64,000 bases of DNA, from assembly GCA_037954325.1 (NCBI GenBank), contig JBBMNZ010000014.1, positions 14,275,956 through 14,339,955 of the forward strand. The letters run 5' to 3'. The notes below the pieces were generated by a model, which saw nothing but the letters and a program-made list of their open reading frames with translations, ran no database searches and was not told where the DNA came from. Both the position numbers and the translations under genes were made by a program. This DNA comes from Fistularia commersonii (taxonomy: Eukaryota; Chordata; Actinopteri; Syngnathiformes; Fistulariidae). Positions 1 through 12,461 of this stretch are shown here, piece by piece (the stretch's first letter is position 1; each line of letters starts with the position of its first letter).

Positions 1-1489
1 TTATAACTGTTACACTGCTGTGACAAAGGAGTTTCCCCTATGGGGATCAATAAGGTTTATCTTATCTGATCTTAAATAATATATAAGATTTATCCAAATA
101 ATTCTTATTATTTTCATGTAAAGACACAATATACATCACAGTATTATTTCAATTAATCAAACAAATATCCTACACTTCTATAAATGAATCTAACAATTCA
201 TACGGCATATCGATACAAGCTTGCTTCATACTTATATAAAAAAAATGAATGAAGACCCCTGTACAACTGATGTAAATATAACTTGTATAATGGGAAACAG
301 CTAATTCTGGATCACCATATGATCTAGGCAGAGTGTAATCACCTCTTCTAGCAGGGTCACCACACTCTGGACTTGGAGGGACATGCTTATTGACTGTATT
401 CCTACGAAGGAAACAGCCACGCCATTGTCACTAGCGGCTACCCTTAATGCATGATTCTTTTTTTTTACCCCCAGATTACCACCACGCCTCCTAAACAGGC
501 ACAACAATAGTTGTAAACAAACCTTACAAAGGCCCCTCAATAACCAAACCCCTAATTGAGACAAGTGGGGATAATTTCCTGGAAGAACAGTCTGAGTGGC
601 GCTGGACAGGTATGCCAATAACCTCTGACCCCAAACTAGGCCTGTGCTGACATGAAAGTTGACCCATGGTGACCCTCGGATCCTCTGCAGGGTCTCTGTA
701 GTGCTTTCCCACATAGCCCTTCTTTTGATGTCCACTGAAGGCTTTTCCCATGGCCCCGTTGGTCGGGAACCCCTCAAGGCCCAGGACAGGAGGCGGGTAC
801 GAGGCTACCTGAGGAGGGGTCGGGCCACACTCGAGGTTACCCACCACACAGCTATTCATTTTTCCTTTAAGACACATCTAAAAATAACCCCACCCCCACC
901 GCCACACACGCACACACACTCGTCCCCCGAGCCTCAACATATACTTGCAAACTTTCACACATGCGGAGGCCTTCCTTTTTTGGGGAGAGTTAAAAAAGAC
1001 CCTGGCAGCTAATTTGGAAGCTTGACAGATAATGTTTCAGCATTTCTGTGTTTATTTGTGTGTATGTTTAAGTGCGTCAGCGTTGAGTGCCAGGGTTAGC
1101 AACTTCCAGTCCACTGAGAGGCAGAATGGGCAGCTGCCAACCATAACTCTCCTCTGGGACATTTCTATGGAGTGAGGTCAGCACTGTGTTCGATGAGGCA
1201 AAGTTTGTCTCAACCTTAAAAAAAACATTAAAAGTGACAGGCCGCATGTGCATGCCTGGAGGATCCGCCACCAACAAGTGTAAGGTAATAAGAAATGATG
1301 AGCCTGTGGGCCTCATTGTCCTGCAACCCAATCAACATAAGTGACATGGGCAGGCTTTGTTAGTCTGCAAGGGGTGAGACGAGTTCCACCCACTGAGCTG
1401 GGGGGCAATATTACGACCCTCCTCTAACTATGGGGTAATCTCTGTCAATCACTGTCAAAACACACACAACACCGTGAGACACCTAGCTC

Positions 1490-1960
1490 AGTTCCATTTC
1501 TGCACACCACGCTGCCCGTCGCATCTCGCAGGCAGCAAAGAGCAATTGTTTTTCAGGTGCTTTAAGTGATTTAACATTAGCGCTTCAGAAAATGACAGCT
1601 TAATGGCTACATTTATTACGCCTGTGTGAGGGGAGCCTTTTAACATAATAGATTTATTATCATCAGCTAAGCCAATTTTCTTGGTCATTTCTATGACAAA
1701 ATCTGTGCGTGTGTCGTCACATGTGCGAATACATCTGATGCATGCATTAAGTGTAATTACTTCCATGAAATGGTGTAAAAATGTTTATGCCATTAACGAA
1801 AATTAGGTTGCTTTATTTATTCAATGCTTTCAGACACTTAGGAGCTCTGTGAAAGCAAATGCGGTTAAGACACTTAGTGCACACATGTGTAAATTCAAAG
1901 GCAATAAATTAAAAGCAGTCATTTAAAGAGACTGAATTGTATTCTCTCAATTGGAAAAAA
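1490..1960. other. Candidate conserved non-coding element
   Basis: This stretch has complex, non-repetitive sequence with homeodomain-like TAAT cores (for example GTAATTAC near 1750) and no transposon signature. It lies about 4 kb upstream of the pim1 promoter. No conservation data could be consulted, so the call rests only on sequence texture. Confidence 0.2.
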
Positions 1961-2769
1961 AAAAAAACAATCACTTTTTAAACACCAATTCAAAGCACTT
2001 TCCATTTCAGCGAAGCAGATATTCTGGTTCCCCATTCCACCTGCTTAGGTTTCGATGATGCACCTGTCGTTGGAACTCGGCAGTCTGGAATCTTCATAAT
2101 TAAGTAATAAATGACATATTCCAAATGTTTCATTTTTATTGTTTGTTTTCTATTTTACATTTTCACTAAAGCGTAATGAAAGTAACTTAATTGGAAAATC
2201 TAGCCTTTGACATGTGGTTTTTGACTATTTAATAGAAAAATGTCACAAGTCACTACCTTGCCCCTTATGCTTCCCTTGTTCAAGGAAGCAAGGATAGTGC
2301 ATTGTTTGATTTGGAATACAGATGTACAGTGACTTAAATATGCCCAATAAATAGGTGACAAACTTTTTTTTTTCTTGTAAGTGATCAATTTTGCCGCCGT
2401 ACTCACAAATGTGTAACAAAACTTCTAAAACACCAGCTAGGCTATTCTGAGACATTCTTTTTATATTGACGTAGCTGTAAAGCATCTTACTCATTGACCT
2501 TGCATAAATGAATAATTTTCTTTCAAATAAAGTAAACTTCTTTTTATATGACGTGTGTATTTTATGTTAAGATATTAAATGAACAAAATGAATAAACGGT
2601 GGTCTACCTTTGCTCTACTTACTCAACCTGGTATGTGAAGACAAACTGTTTGTCTAGAAAAAAATAGGAAGTTCTTTTTATTTATTTATGACTTGCATAC
2701 ATGGTTACTCTATTATTTTATAATCGTTTAATTGTTTGTTTTTATTTATTTATTTTATGCATTTCATCT

Positions 2770-2990
2770 GAGAGTTTCGACTTCAGGGTTACAAAGCTCC
2801 CTCTAATTAAAGGTCAAAATGGCAATTATCATTCAGTTTGGAATATCCATTGCATGCCGTAAAGCCATAATGACTGAAGAGAATTGGAGGGATGTCACTG
2901 AGTGAAACTATCAAAGGGAAAATGATTGAGGATGTCCATTATCCTGAACACAATCATCACCGTGTGCATCTTGTGAAAAAAGGCCATGGG
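2770..2990. other. Candidate conserved non-coding element
   Basis: This is a complex stretch with AATTA and ATCATT motifs between AT-rich low-complexity flanks. It is non-coding in all frames. The idea that it is conserved is inference from texture and from its position upstream of pim1. Confidence 0.15.
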
Positions 2991-5639
2991 ACTTTCTCCT
3001 GAAAGTACCCGCAGCCATCACCTAAAATAATAACTAGCTTTGCCTGAATGCAGATATTTAAAAGCAAATATAGGTGTTTAACTATTGTCCGGCATGTGAG
3101 GAATCACTGTGAATATTCTCTTCTGAGCCCCTGGCTGACCTCCACGTTCAATCTATTGTTCAGTCCTTCGGAAGCACTCAGACCTATTGAAACCCCTGTG
3201 TACAAGCACGCTGGTCTCTTCCAGTTCCACAACTATTTTTCCTGCCACTTACGGGGTGGCAGCAGGTGGGACTTGCAGACAGCTGGGGAAGTCATTAGCA
3301 GGTCATCAAGGCTGATAGACAAACAAGTGGTGAAAGTGAAGACAAGTGGCAATGTTTTTTTTTTTAATTATCCTTAAATACATTCAAAAATTACTAAATA
3401 TTCGGCCGGAGAGGTACTGGCACAACTGCAGGGACTATGTACTCTGTTAATATATTGCAAGTTCATATAGGTTTGCGATCACACGTGTGATGGGGTTAAA
3501 GGACACACATGTTGTGGGGGGTGAAAAATAAAAGGTTTGCAGTTACCTTTATAATCTTGCGTAATGAAATGATCTGCTAATTATTTTTCTTAAGGAAAAT
3601 GTGTCTCTCTGATTGCAAATATGTCTAAACAGAAAAGGCAAAAATAACTTGAAACTATGCAGAAATAACACCTGAAAAATGTGTATTTGAACGTAGTAGA
3701 AAAGAAAAAAAAATCAATTAATGTGTCTTTTTGCACAAATTAAATGTTTTAAATTTTTCCGTGATCAGAATATGAAGAAATACATAGAACGTTAAGACTA
3801 TGCAAGGATAGATTGTATTGTAAAACCCGACGACGGCAATTTATATCAGAGCGCAGTTTATTTGCTCCAAATTATATGCATTTTCAGTTCAAGTGGTAGT
3901 ATCTGTTCATACCAGAACATGAGGAAATATGGTTATATGTTGTAAACCCTGACTGGTTCGGTTTCTTTTTATCAGGAAAGAGGAAGCTATTCACAGAAAA
4001 TTGTGCAAAACAAGACTCCGCAGCCCCGGAACCAAGTTTCCGCCTTTCACTGACCAAACTCACAATGATAGTGGAGCACGAAACTTGAGTGACTGCGTCA
4101 AAAGCCCAATGCGTGAACCACACAGACGAAACTGCCCTCTGATCTCCTGCTCTACTGTAAGAACCTGTTGCCTTCTCCTCCGGGGAAACTGAGCCACCCA
4201 GAGATTGGACTGAGCAGCTGGCCCTGAGGGGAGCACTGCAGCTAATGATCCATCCCGGTGACACGTGGGATTGGGTGGCTGTCATTTGAGCTCTGCTGAT
4301 CACGCAGGCAGGGATATCTACAGGCCTGGAGAGATGCGCTCACCGATGGCATTTCGTGGGCCGCGGTCACTGTCACACTGGCTGCTTTGCACCTCTCCAT
4401 TTTCACACACCTTCCCAAGACTCCTGAGTGGACATGAACCCGATGCAGGACACTATGAACGCACTCGAGCTTTCGCTCCTGTTTCCATTACGGCGACCGA
4501 AATCCTCCCCGCTTAATGTCTCCTCCTCTGACACACGGGGCTTGTACGGCTACACACAAAACTGGAGATCTTTGGTCTTCATTAAAATGATCAGTCGAAA
4601 GCTAGGGAGCACCTGTGTTTGTTGTCTTCAGTCATTTAGAAGTCATGAGGGGAATTCGCCCTGGGCACTTTCAAAAGCATGTATGAACATTCCCATGCTC
4701 CCATTTTCATTCCAGGAAGCAGGATGACCTGCAAGTATGAGGAACAGTTCAGCTTAATTTTCTTTATGAGACTTTACGACCAACGTGGCCGAAGAAATAT
4801 TAGTGCAGCTGCAGAGCCGAAAGAGATTTCATACTTGAAATCAAATGAACAGTTTTTTTTTTGTGTTTTTTTTTAAACAAACCCTACCAGGATGAGAGGC
4901 AGACAAGGCGGTCTATCATTTGGATTTCAGTAAAGAGAAACCCAACTTTTGAAAGCGGGTGTGGGGGTGGAGAGAGCATGCCATTCAGACAATAACATGC
5001 GCGGGAAAAAGAGGACGCAGAGGGGAGGAGTGTCAGGAGAGGGGAGGTAGTGTGGGAGGAGGGGGGTAAATGGAAAGCTTTTTATCTCTAGTTTCCCACA
5101 TCCTGTGAAGGGCTGCGAGCACGGCCACCCAATTTGAAAGAATGAGAGGAATGCGCCTATTCTCCCCTGCGCTTTGATGCGCAGCCAGTGAGAGGCATTG
5201 TCAGGAAAACTCAAATAAAGACCACGCACAGTCCCGACACAGTCACTCGGCCAATAAACCACTGTTTAATGTGGAAATAATCAGGTAATGGCAGGGGGTT
5301 AGAATAGCCAGAATGCAGTTGATGAACTGTTCTCAGATCGTGCAAAAGAAAAAGGCCTCACACTGTATTCCCTAGTGCGTTGGGTGTGTTGACGAGGAAA
5401 AGCGCAGTGATGTGAGGTTTTAGTCTGATTGTCACAAAATAATCCACTGCGCGCTGCGTGTTTTTCTTTACCGTCTCGATTCACATCCAACTCTCTCCGT
5501 TTTCCAGAGAGGGGAGGTGGAGGCGGAGGAGACGCTTGGCTTTGAAATGTCATTTCCCTCCAAAGTGAGTTCATAACTATTAGTTAAGTCACCCTCCTCC
5601 TCCCCCACGTCTCTCTTTTTGGCGCGTTTTGATTCCCGC

Positions 5640-5830
5640 CACGTCTGTGTCTGGCCCGGTAGGTTATGAGGTTCGCTTTATTTTCATCCTGTGATTGACG
5701 TGAGCGGGACGGCTTCCTATTGGTGCAGCGTGAAAAGAAGGCGGGCCGAGGTAGGGAGCGCGCGCGCAGAGCCCCGCCCCGCCACGACGTAGCTATAAAA
5801 CCCCACCGTCTCTCACTGTAGCGAAGCCGG
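5640..5830 (+). promoter_or_regulatory. pim1: pim1 core promoter
   Basis: A TATAAAA box lies at 5794-5800, a GC box (GCCCCGCCCC) at 5771-5780, an inverted CCAAT box (ATTGG) at 5719-5723, and a CRE-like TGACGTGA at 5696-5703. The surroundings are CpG-rich. Transcription should begin about 25-30 bases after the TATA box, near 5825, giving a leader of roughly 360 bases before the pim1 ATG. No palindromic STAT site (TTCNNNGAA) was found in the proximal 400 bases, although mammalian PIM1 is a STAT target. Confidence 0.75.
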
Positions 5831-6031
5831 CGTCCGACAGAGGCAGTCGAGTCCGTGTCAATAGTGTATCGTCTATACGAATCGCGCATTTTACACTCGA
5901 TTGTTTACAAAACACAGCGGAGGCGCCCTGATTTCGCGTCACCGGACCCACATCTCTCCGCTCGGCTCGGACACGTTTAGGCCTCGTCGGTATTTTCCCT
6001 GGAACACCGAACGTGGTTTTCTTCCATCTGG

Positions 6032-6100
6032 ATGAGAGGACTCCGACCGCATTTTCATTCCTGCAACGTGGACCCGACGGGAGACGGACTATCGGACTAA
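6032..6100 (+). CDS. Upstream ORF in pim1 leader (22 codons)
   Basis: An ATG at 6032 opens a 22-codon frame ending in TAA at 6098-6100. It lies in the same frame as the pim1 start at 6182 and only that stop codon blocks read-through. Its initiation context is weak (T at -3). It probably acts as a translational control element, not as a functional peptide. That role is inferred; the ORF itself is directly visible. Confidence 0.45.
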   Translation: MRGLRPHFHSCNVDPTGDGLSD

Positions 6101-6181
6101 AAGCTGAAAAATCCATCAACACTTCCCCGAACCACGGCGAAACACGCGAGTCCCACAGCACGGACGGATACTCGTATAGGA

Positions 6182-8147
6182 ATGCTTCTTTCCAAGCTTA
6201 ACTCTCTGGCCCACATCTCCACCGTAGACATGCCGGCGAAAATGCAGCACCAAGTACAAGGTTAGACACCCTCCCGCTCTGCGTTGTCATGGAGGCTGCA
6301 GCAATGGCTCTGTCTTTTTTTTTTTCTTCTCCCCCTCTACCCCCCAAGGACGCCGGGCCATTTGCTTTCTTCAATTCAAGACGCGTCATTTTCGTCTTGG
6401 ATTTTTTTTTAAATTTAATTTGAATTAATTTAATTTAATTTTATTCGGGGTCACCCCCCCCCCCCCAACCCCCCTCGGGTTTCCCCGACGCTGGTTCTAA
6501 CCGGCCGTGTTTCTGTCTTCGCAGTGAAGGAGAGGGAGCCCTTCGAGAAGCTTTACCAAGTCGGCGCGGTACTTGGCAGCGGCGGCTTCGGTACCGTCTA
6601 CTCCGGTACACTGGTAGCCGACGGAGTTCCGGTTAGTTTCAGACTTTTTTTTATTCCCCATTTGTTATTGTCGAGCACTTGTGTGGCGTGAGGTGGTTTT
6701 GACGGGCTCCCGTGTTGTTTTTGTTTTTGCTAGGTCGCTGTCAAACACATAGCCAAGGACAGAGTCTCCGAATGGGGCGAGCTGGTAAGAACCTGCTTTA
6801 TTTACACGATTTGCTTGACACGGTGATTCTTATGATCTTTCTTTGGTTCATTGGCACCACTTTGTTAATAAATGTTGCTTTTATTAATGTCCTCCAGCCC
6901 AACGGTTCCCGGGTTCCGATGGAGATCGTGTTGCTAAAGAAGGTCGGCACCGGGTTCCGCGGCGTCATCAAAATGCTCGACTGGTTTGAGCGATCGGACT
7001 CCTTCATCATAGTCATGGAGAGACCGGAGAACGTCAAGGATCTTTTCGACTTCATCACGGAAAAGGGCGCCCTGTCGGAGGAGCTGGCTCGGAGCTTTTT
7101 CTGCCAGGTGCTGGAGGCCGTACGGCACTGCCACAGCTGCGGGGTCGTTCACCGGGACATCAAGGACGAGAATATCCTCATCGACCTCCGCACCGGCGAG
7201 ATGAAGCTCATCGACTTCGGTTCCGGAGCCTTGCTGAAGGACACCATTTATACAGACTTCGACGGTGAGCCATTTTTATTCGCTATGATCATGTATTTTT
7301 TTGGATTCGGCGTCTCTCAGACCCCCCTGGAAATTCTCAGATTGTGTCATAGCCCTCTATAAACGCAGCACCACTTGAGTACTCGCGCCTCCCGTTGGCA
7401 GGAAGTGGTATTTTTACAACTCAAAGTTTGTAAACAAAGTCACATGTTCTGCTCCCCCCCACCCACCCTCACCCAGAGCCCTGGCGCGCACACACACACA
7501 CACACACACGCTCTGTGGCACCTGAGCCTGAAAACTCACCCCGATTATTTTTCATCTAGGGAGAGATTTGATTTAGACATTAAGGTACATACGTCTTCAG
7601 ATTCAAAATATAATAATGACAATATTTTTTTGTGTCTTTTCAGGCACAAGAGTATACAGCCCGCCAGAGTGGATCAAGTACCATCGCTATCACGGGCGGT
7701 CCGCCACAGTGTGGTCGTTGGGAGTCCTCCTATATGACATGGTGTGTGGGGACATCCCATTCGAGCACGACGAGGAGATCCTCAGGGGGCAGGTCCTCTT
7801 TAGAAGGAGAATCTCCGCAGGTAGATTCACATGACGATGTTCAACCAAGCCCGATAACCACGCGTTTGTAACACATCATACCAGTTAACTGTTCCATGCT
7901 CACTGGTTTTTCTCTTTTTTCACCTTCCCCAGAGTGTCAACAACTGATTAAATGGTGTCTTTCTCTGCGGCCAGCGGATCGGCCGTCCTTCGAGGACATT
8001 GTCAACCACTCTTGGATGCAGAACTCAATGCCCTCCGTTGTCCCATCCACTGTGCAGACAGACAAATCGCCTTCAGAGATCCGGCTACACAGCATCAGCC
8101 ACGAGCAGTCCGCCTTCACACCCACGCCTGTTGCCGTGGCCCGGTGA
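6182..8147 (+). CDS. pim1: Pim-1 serine/threonine protein kinase
   Basis: Joined exons 6182-6260, 6525-6631, 6734-6784, 6898-7264, 7644-7820 and 7933-8147 encode 331 residues, against 313 in human PIM1; the six-exon layout matches the human gene. All junctions are GT-AG and in phase. The start MLLSKLNSLAHI matches the family start. Visible kinase parts are the glycine loop GSGGFG at residues 44-49, VAVK with Lys66, alpha-C Glu88, the PIM-type hinge ERP at 120-122, HRDIKDEN with Asp166, and DFG with Asp185. WGELPNGSRVPME and HDEEILRGQV are closer to PIM1 than to PIM3, and the C-terminal SEIRLHSIS also matches PIM1. The family is constitutively active, has no regulatory domain, and promotes survival and growth by phosphorylating targets such as BAD and p27. 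Regulation is therefore by mRNA and protein level, consistent with the long leader and the AU-rich 3' UTR here. The catalytic residues are intact. Confidence 0.97.
6452..6475. repeat. C-rich homopolymer tract in pim1 intron 1
   Basis: A run of about 15 C followed by AA and further C lies in intron 1 (6261-6524), between AT-rich and GC-rich segments. It is low-complexity sequence that is probably length-variable. Confidence 0.7.
7491..7509. repeat. (CA)n microsatellite in pim1 intron 4
   Basis: A short CA dinucleotide tract lies inside the intron at 7265-7643. Confidence 0.85.
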
Positions 8148-9054
8148 TGACGGTTGTCCAGGACCCAGCTGGAATCCGCTGATACCTGTGTGACAGACTT
8201 GAAGCAGACAGTCCCGTGTCGATCGAGAACTAAGGGACTGCCACGTAGAGAGGGCTGTTCGTCCCCGGCATCACACCCCCTGCTGTCTTCAATTTATTTT
8301 CCTGCTCTGTGACTTCTGAGCGTCATCTTCATTGGAGTCTGAACAAGACACGGGGTTGTTGTCGCGCTGTAGGAGGGTCTGCTCAGTGTGCAAATACACA
8401 ACTGCACCTGAAAGCAAACACAGTATACGTGCCGAACAGTCCGAGCTAGGTAACCTCTCTGTTCTCCAAGAGGAGGGTCTTTTTTTTCCTTAAACGTGCC
8501 TTTTTGAGAGATTGTCGTGGGAGGAGGTGAGATCCTGGAAATACTTGAATCCATGAACTTGAAAGGCTAATTTATCTTTCCTTAGTTCCTTTCTTTGTAT
8601 AAGGCTTTATATTGTTTATTGCTGTGCTATTTCCACTCATGGGCCTAGATCAGTGAAGCCTATGCCATTACAACCACTACTATCCCTACTACTCCAATGT
8701 CATTAGCAACCAGACAACCTCATAGCTACCGAAGCAGACCTGTGCAAACAATTCGTTAAAATACAAAACACTGGACTTACCTCACTCTCTTTTACTACAG
8801 CATTCACCTCCGGTCTAAAACCTCTTCTTCCTCCTCGTGTTTTACTGTAAACACAGAGCTCAGCTGGTTCACTTCCACTGCACCACAATGCAAAGCCAAC
8901 CATACCGAGATACAACATCCTCTGCTCTTCGCGCCATTTTTTTTTTAAAAACAGTGCCTCACACAGGTCTTAAACATTTGGTAGGGGACACAAATTGTAA
9001 ATAATAACTATATTTATTATCGCTGCGGTATTTGACAAGAGTTTGGCCGCAAAG

Positions 9055-9071
9055 TTTATTTATTTATTTAT
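9055..9071 (+). promoter_or_regulatory. pim1: AU-rich mRNA instability element
   Basis: Three overlapping ATTTA pentamers (9058-9062, 9062-9066, 9066-9070) lie within a TTTATTTA-type run in the pim1 3' UTR. This is the classic form bound by AU-rich-element decay factors in cytokine and proto-oncogene mRNAs. Confidence 0.7.
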
Positions 9072-9334
9072 GAGAGAATTTCGGCTGTACATATATTTCA
9101 TTCCACAGTCACTGAAGGCCCCACAGATTATTTAAAAGAAAAAGACAAGATAATTTTTTTAAACCATATTTATGGCTTGAAATTTTTGAAAGAGCAGATG
9201 TTTGTGTGTATGTCTGTGTATGTAATGTAAATATGGTGTAAATAGTCCCAAAAGCACTTCCATCTTAATGTATCTAAACACTGAATACCTACTGATGGTA
9301 ACTGGCTTTTTGTTTTTGTTATTTTGTTATTCTG

Positions 9335-9477
<143 letters not shown>

Positions 9478-9619
9478 TGGGTATACGCACGCACATGCAT
9501 GTGTAACTGGGTTATGTGTTGGAGACCTTGTGTGGTTGCATGATTGCAGCTTGGATTTTGTTTTCTTCCCCACAAATTAGAATTGTAAATTATGTTAGAA
9601 ACTATTTTTATACAATTTG

Positions 9620-9625
9620 AATAAA
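9620..9625 (+). terminator. pim1: pim1 polyadenylation signal
   Basis: A canonical AATAAA hexamer is followed by a T-rich and then a GT-containing stretch. I saw no canonical AATAAA between the pim1 stop and this site. Confidence 0.7.
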
Positions 9626-9904
9626 TATTTTTTTAAATATGACACCAGAGTCTTGCATTGTTTCAACAGCACACACCAACACATCCATACTTCAGATTGT
9701 CCTGTGTAACTCATGGTGTTATAAATAGATTGTGACATAACTGATCACAGTGAAACAAATGTTATTCATACACAACAATAAGGAAACATCATCAAAGTGC
9801 CAGGAATAAGATGTCTGACCACAATTTATTATACTTCTTTAGAAATCACAAGGTCCTGGTTTGTTTGTGTTATTTTTATAGAAATTTTCTACAATTAGAT
9901 CACA

Positions 9905-10085
9905 GATGGGCATCACAGTGGTGCAGTGTGAAGCACTTCTGCCTCAATAAGTAGGTTCCTGGTCTCCGGATTCTCCAGTTTCCTCCTTCAGTCCAAAAAC
10001 TTGCAGAAAAACATTGGAGAACCCAAATTGCCCAGGCATGTGAATGAGAGAGCAAATGGTTGTACGAACTCTCTCTCCATGTGGC
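9905..10085 (+). mobile_element. tRNA-derived SINE relic
   Basis: The stretch starts with a head of the type GGTGCAGTGTGAAGCACTTCTGCCTCA and a B-box-like TAGGTTCCTGG. A body follows with the familiar fish SINE phrase on TTTCCTCC...GTCCAAAAACTTGCA and later AATTGCCC. It matches in reverse the bodies near 17117-17443 and 38395-38705. The copy is truncated and diverged, without an (ATGG)n tail. Confidence 0.6.
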
Positions 10086-11449
10086 CCTTGGATAGTTTGA
10101 TTTTGGAAGTGTTTTAGATCACAAACAACTAAGTTACTTACACTGTATTTCAGAATGTTTCAATGCAGTAAGCTCAGTTCCTTTGCCTGTCAATAAGTCT
10201 GGGTACCATTTCACCCATTCTTAAGACACATCGGATGGTTCATTTTCAAGTGAGTCACGTCCTTATGGCTTCCCTTGACTCTTTGGCCAGAATCTTCTCC
10301 TGAGGACCGATACCTGTCTCCTGGCAGCCTCCATTTTCAGCGCCTGCATCCTTTCGTATGGAGATAACCTGCGGAGGTGTGACAGCCAGCAGTGCATTCA
10401 TTGAGCACAGAGGTGATGCATATCTTGCAGGGTAAAGTGAATAAATTGCATCAGAGCACTGTTTAAACAAAAATAAACATTTTTCTAGGTTTGTAGGTTA
10501 TAGCCTTCTACAACCTGTTTCCTGCTCACTTTTTTTTTTAGAAACATGCTCGGTTACAGAGACAGTCGGGATATGTACGGTCGAAGAGCAGACTGTCTGC
10601 TGTTAAACAAACGTCGACAAATACCAGTCTTCAACTATTACATTGAATTTTTTGGAAAGTTGATCTTTCACAAGGGGTGACTGATATGATCTGAGTTTGT
10701 TACAGAAACCTTTCCTGGCTGCAGAAAACAGGAGTGAACCTATTTGACCGAAACCTTTTAGAATGTCCTCAGATCCAGGATAAAGGACAATCCAGGAAGT
10801 GCATTGAGTCATGTCAAGAGGGTTTGTTAAACAAACCACTCCTACATATTTGAATTGGTCAATGATTGAAATGTGTGTTGACTTCAATTGGACAGCGTGA
10901 GTCACATTACAAGTATGTCAACGGGAAAGGAGAAAGTCAAAGTGCGTCATCGTCCCCTGGGAGTGCAAGAAATTTTGAACAGAACCGGAGAGAAGACAAG
11001 GTAAATTAATCTCTGAAGTCCTTCAGGGTGTAAAAGGACAAAGGCATTAATCTGTCCTTGAGTTTATGAGAAAGCAAGTTTCAAGTGATCCTGAATACAT
11101 CTCTTTTTCACTGCATTTTTTTAATACCCTTCTGTGTTTACAGTAAGAAAGTATTATCCAAAGTTTGAGTGGCTTGAGTGATTCAATATGAAATAAGTCA
11201 TTATGAAAATAAATTGTTAATTGGAGAACTTTAAATTAGAATTTGAGTTTCTTTTTTTTTTTCTGTTTCTCTTTCTTTTTCCTTCCTTTCACCATTTATT
11301 GAAAGGTCTCTCGATAGTCTGAAATTACTATAAAATATTCATTCTGTTAATGTAAAATGGGAGAATTGGGCATGTTTCCCTGTATTCCTCAGTGACTGGA
11401 TATGATGCCTTTTGAAGTTTTAATAAACTATAATATGTGATGGAAAAAA

Positions 11450-11562
11450 CTTGATAGTTGCTGCGATAGAGAAGGATACAGAGAATAGGGTTAGATGGAG
11501 AAGGTTGATTTCCTGTGGCGACCCCTGAAGGGAAAAAACCAAAAGGAAAAGAAAACATTGAC
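11450..11562 (+). mobile_element. 3' end of an RTE-like LINE
   Basis: It contains the conserved 3' coding end and tail (GATACAGAGAATAGGGTTAGATGG, then TGGCGACCCCTGAAGGGAAA and an A/G-rich tail). The same ending recurs at 30560-30660 and 44730-44830. Only about 110 bases remain, as expected for severe 5' truncation. Confidence 0.6.
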
Positions 11563-11828
11563 AAGTGTCATCTTATATTTTCAATGATTATCTATAATGG
11601 TCTATAGCAAAAACAAAAAAACATTAATATTACTAGACTTGAACCCCCCATGATCAGTTTTTATTTGACAAACATTGGACCCAAAGTTGGTAAGATGGTA
11701 AATTTTAGTGCACGTCACCATCAAAATACAAACTTCAAATCAACGTAAGTTGCCCCAATCAAGATTCCTTTAACAAGCCGACAGTAACAGGCATGTGAAA
11801 ATAACTTTATGATGTTTTGGAGGGTGCT

Positions 11829-11860
11829 GTTTTTTTTTTTTTTTCTTTTTTTTTTTTAAG
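11829..11860. repeat. Poly(T) tract
   Basis: Two T runs are separated by a single C. This could be the reverse-complement tail of an old retroposed copy, but no flanking element was recognised. Confidence 0.6.
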
Positions 11861-12423
11861 GAAAGCAAACAAAACCACATGTTAAAACCAACAGGAAATC
11901 TCCTTTACGCTTACCAAGACAACTGATATCACATGGTGTCATGACCTTGAACAAAATTTAAAAAAGGAATAGCATATTTCTGTTGCCGTTTTTCAGTAAT
12001 ATATTACACAATAGTTACCATGATTTGATACTTATATACATATCGCTGGCCGGCTGTATAATTGCATGAGTTGATCATTGCTGTTCCTTACAGCTTTGTT
12101 ATTAAAACCAAACATTTCTGCAGGGATAATTTATGGTAGCTTGACTGTGGGTTTAATCCCATCAACAGCCCATGGATGCACTCTTGGGTTCATGGAGATG
12201 TTGAAGCGTTTGAGGCCAGCGGGATATACTTTATCATGAAGCTGCTCACCTGGATACGAGTTGTAGGTTTAATCAGTTGGGAAGTTCCCTGGGGACTCCT
12301 TGACACGGTGCTTCCAGGCCCCCCCACTGATTTACACAACAGCAAATTACACAGAGGCTCACAATATGGTGCTCCCATGAGCACAAAAGCCTGTCAGGTG
12401 GACATGGTGTCTTTGTATACATT

Positions 12424-12424
<1 letters not shown>

Positions 12425-12460
<36 letters not shown>
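12425..12460. repeat. (TG)n microsatellite
   Basis: A perfect TG tract of about 36 bases. Confidence 0.95.

Positions 12461-12461
<1 letters not shown>

Larger units (their letters stand above)
1..5639. other. Intergenic DNA upstream of pim1, no gene seen
   Basis: No open frame here has recognisable homology; all ORFs are short and lack family motifs. The stretch is AT-rich with short homopolymer runs, a CA-type run near 905-920, and moderately complex segments at about 1490-1960 and 2770-2990 that resemble conserved non-coding DNA. A purine-rich stretch lies at about 5030-5070. The sequence becomes CpG-richer from about 5400 toward the pim1 promoter. Confidence 0.7.

Noticed and set aside
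6712..7362. 216-codon ORF starting in pim1 intron 2
   Set aside because: It reads through intron 3 and past the exon 4 donor. The spliced model with GT-AG borders matches the PIM family, so the continuous ORF is not the protein.
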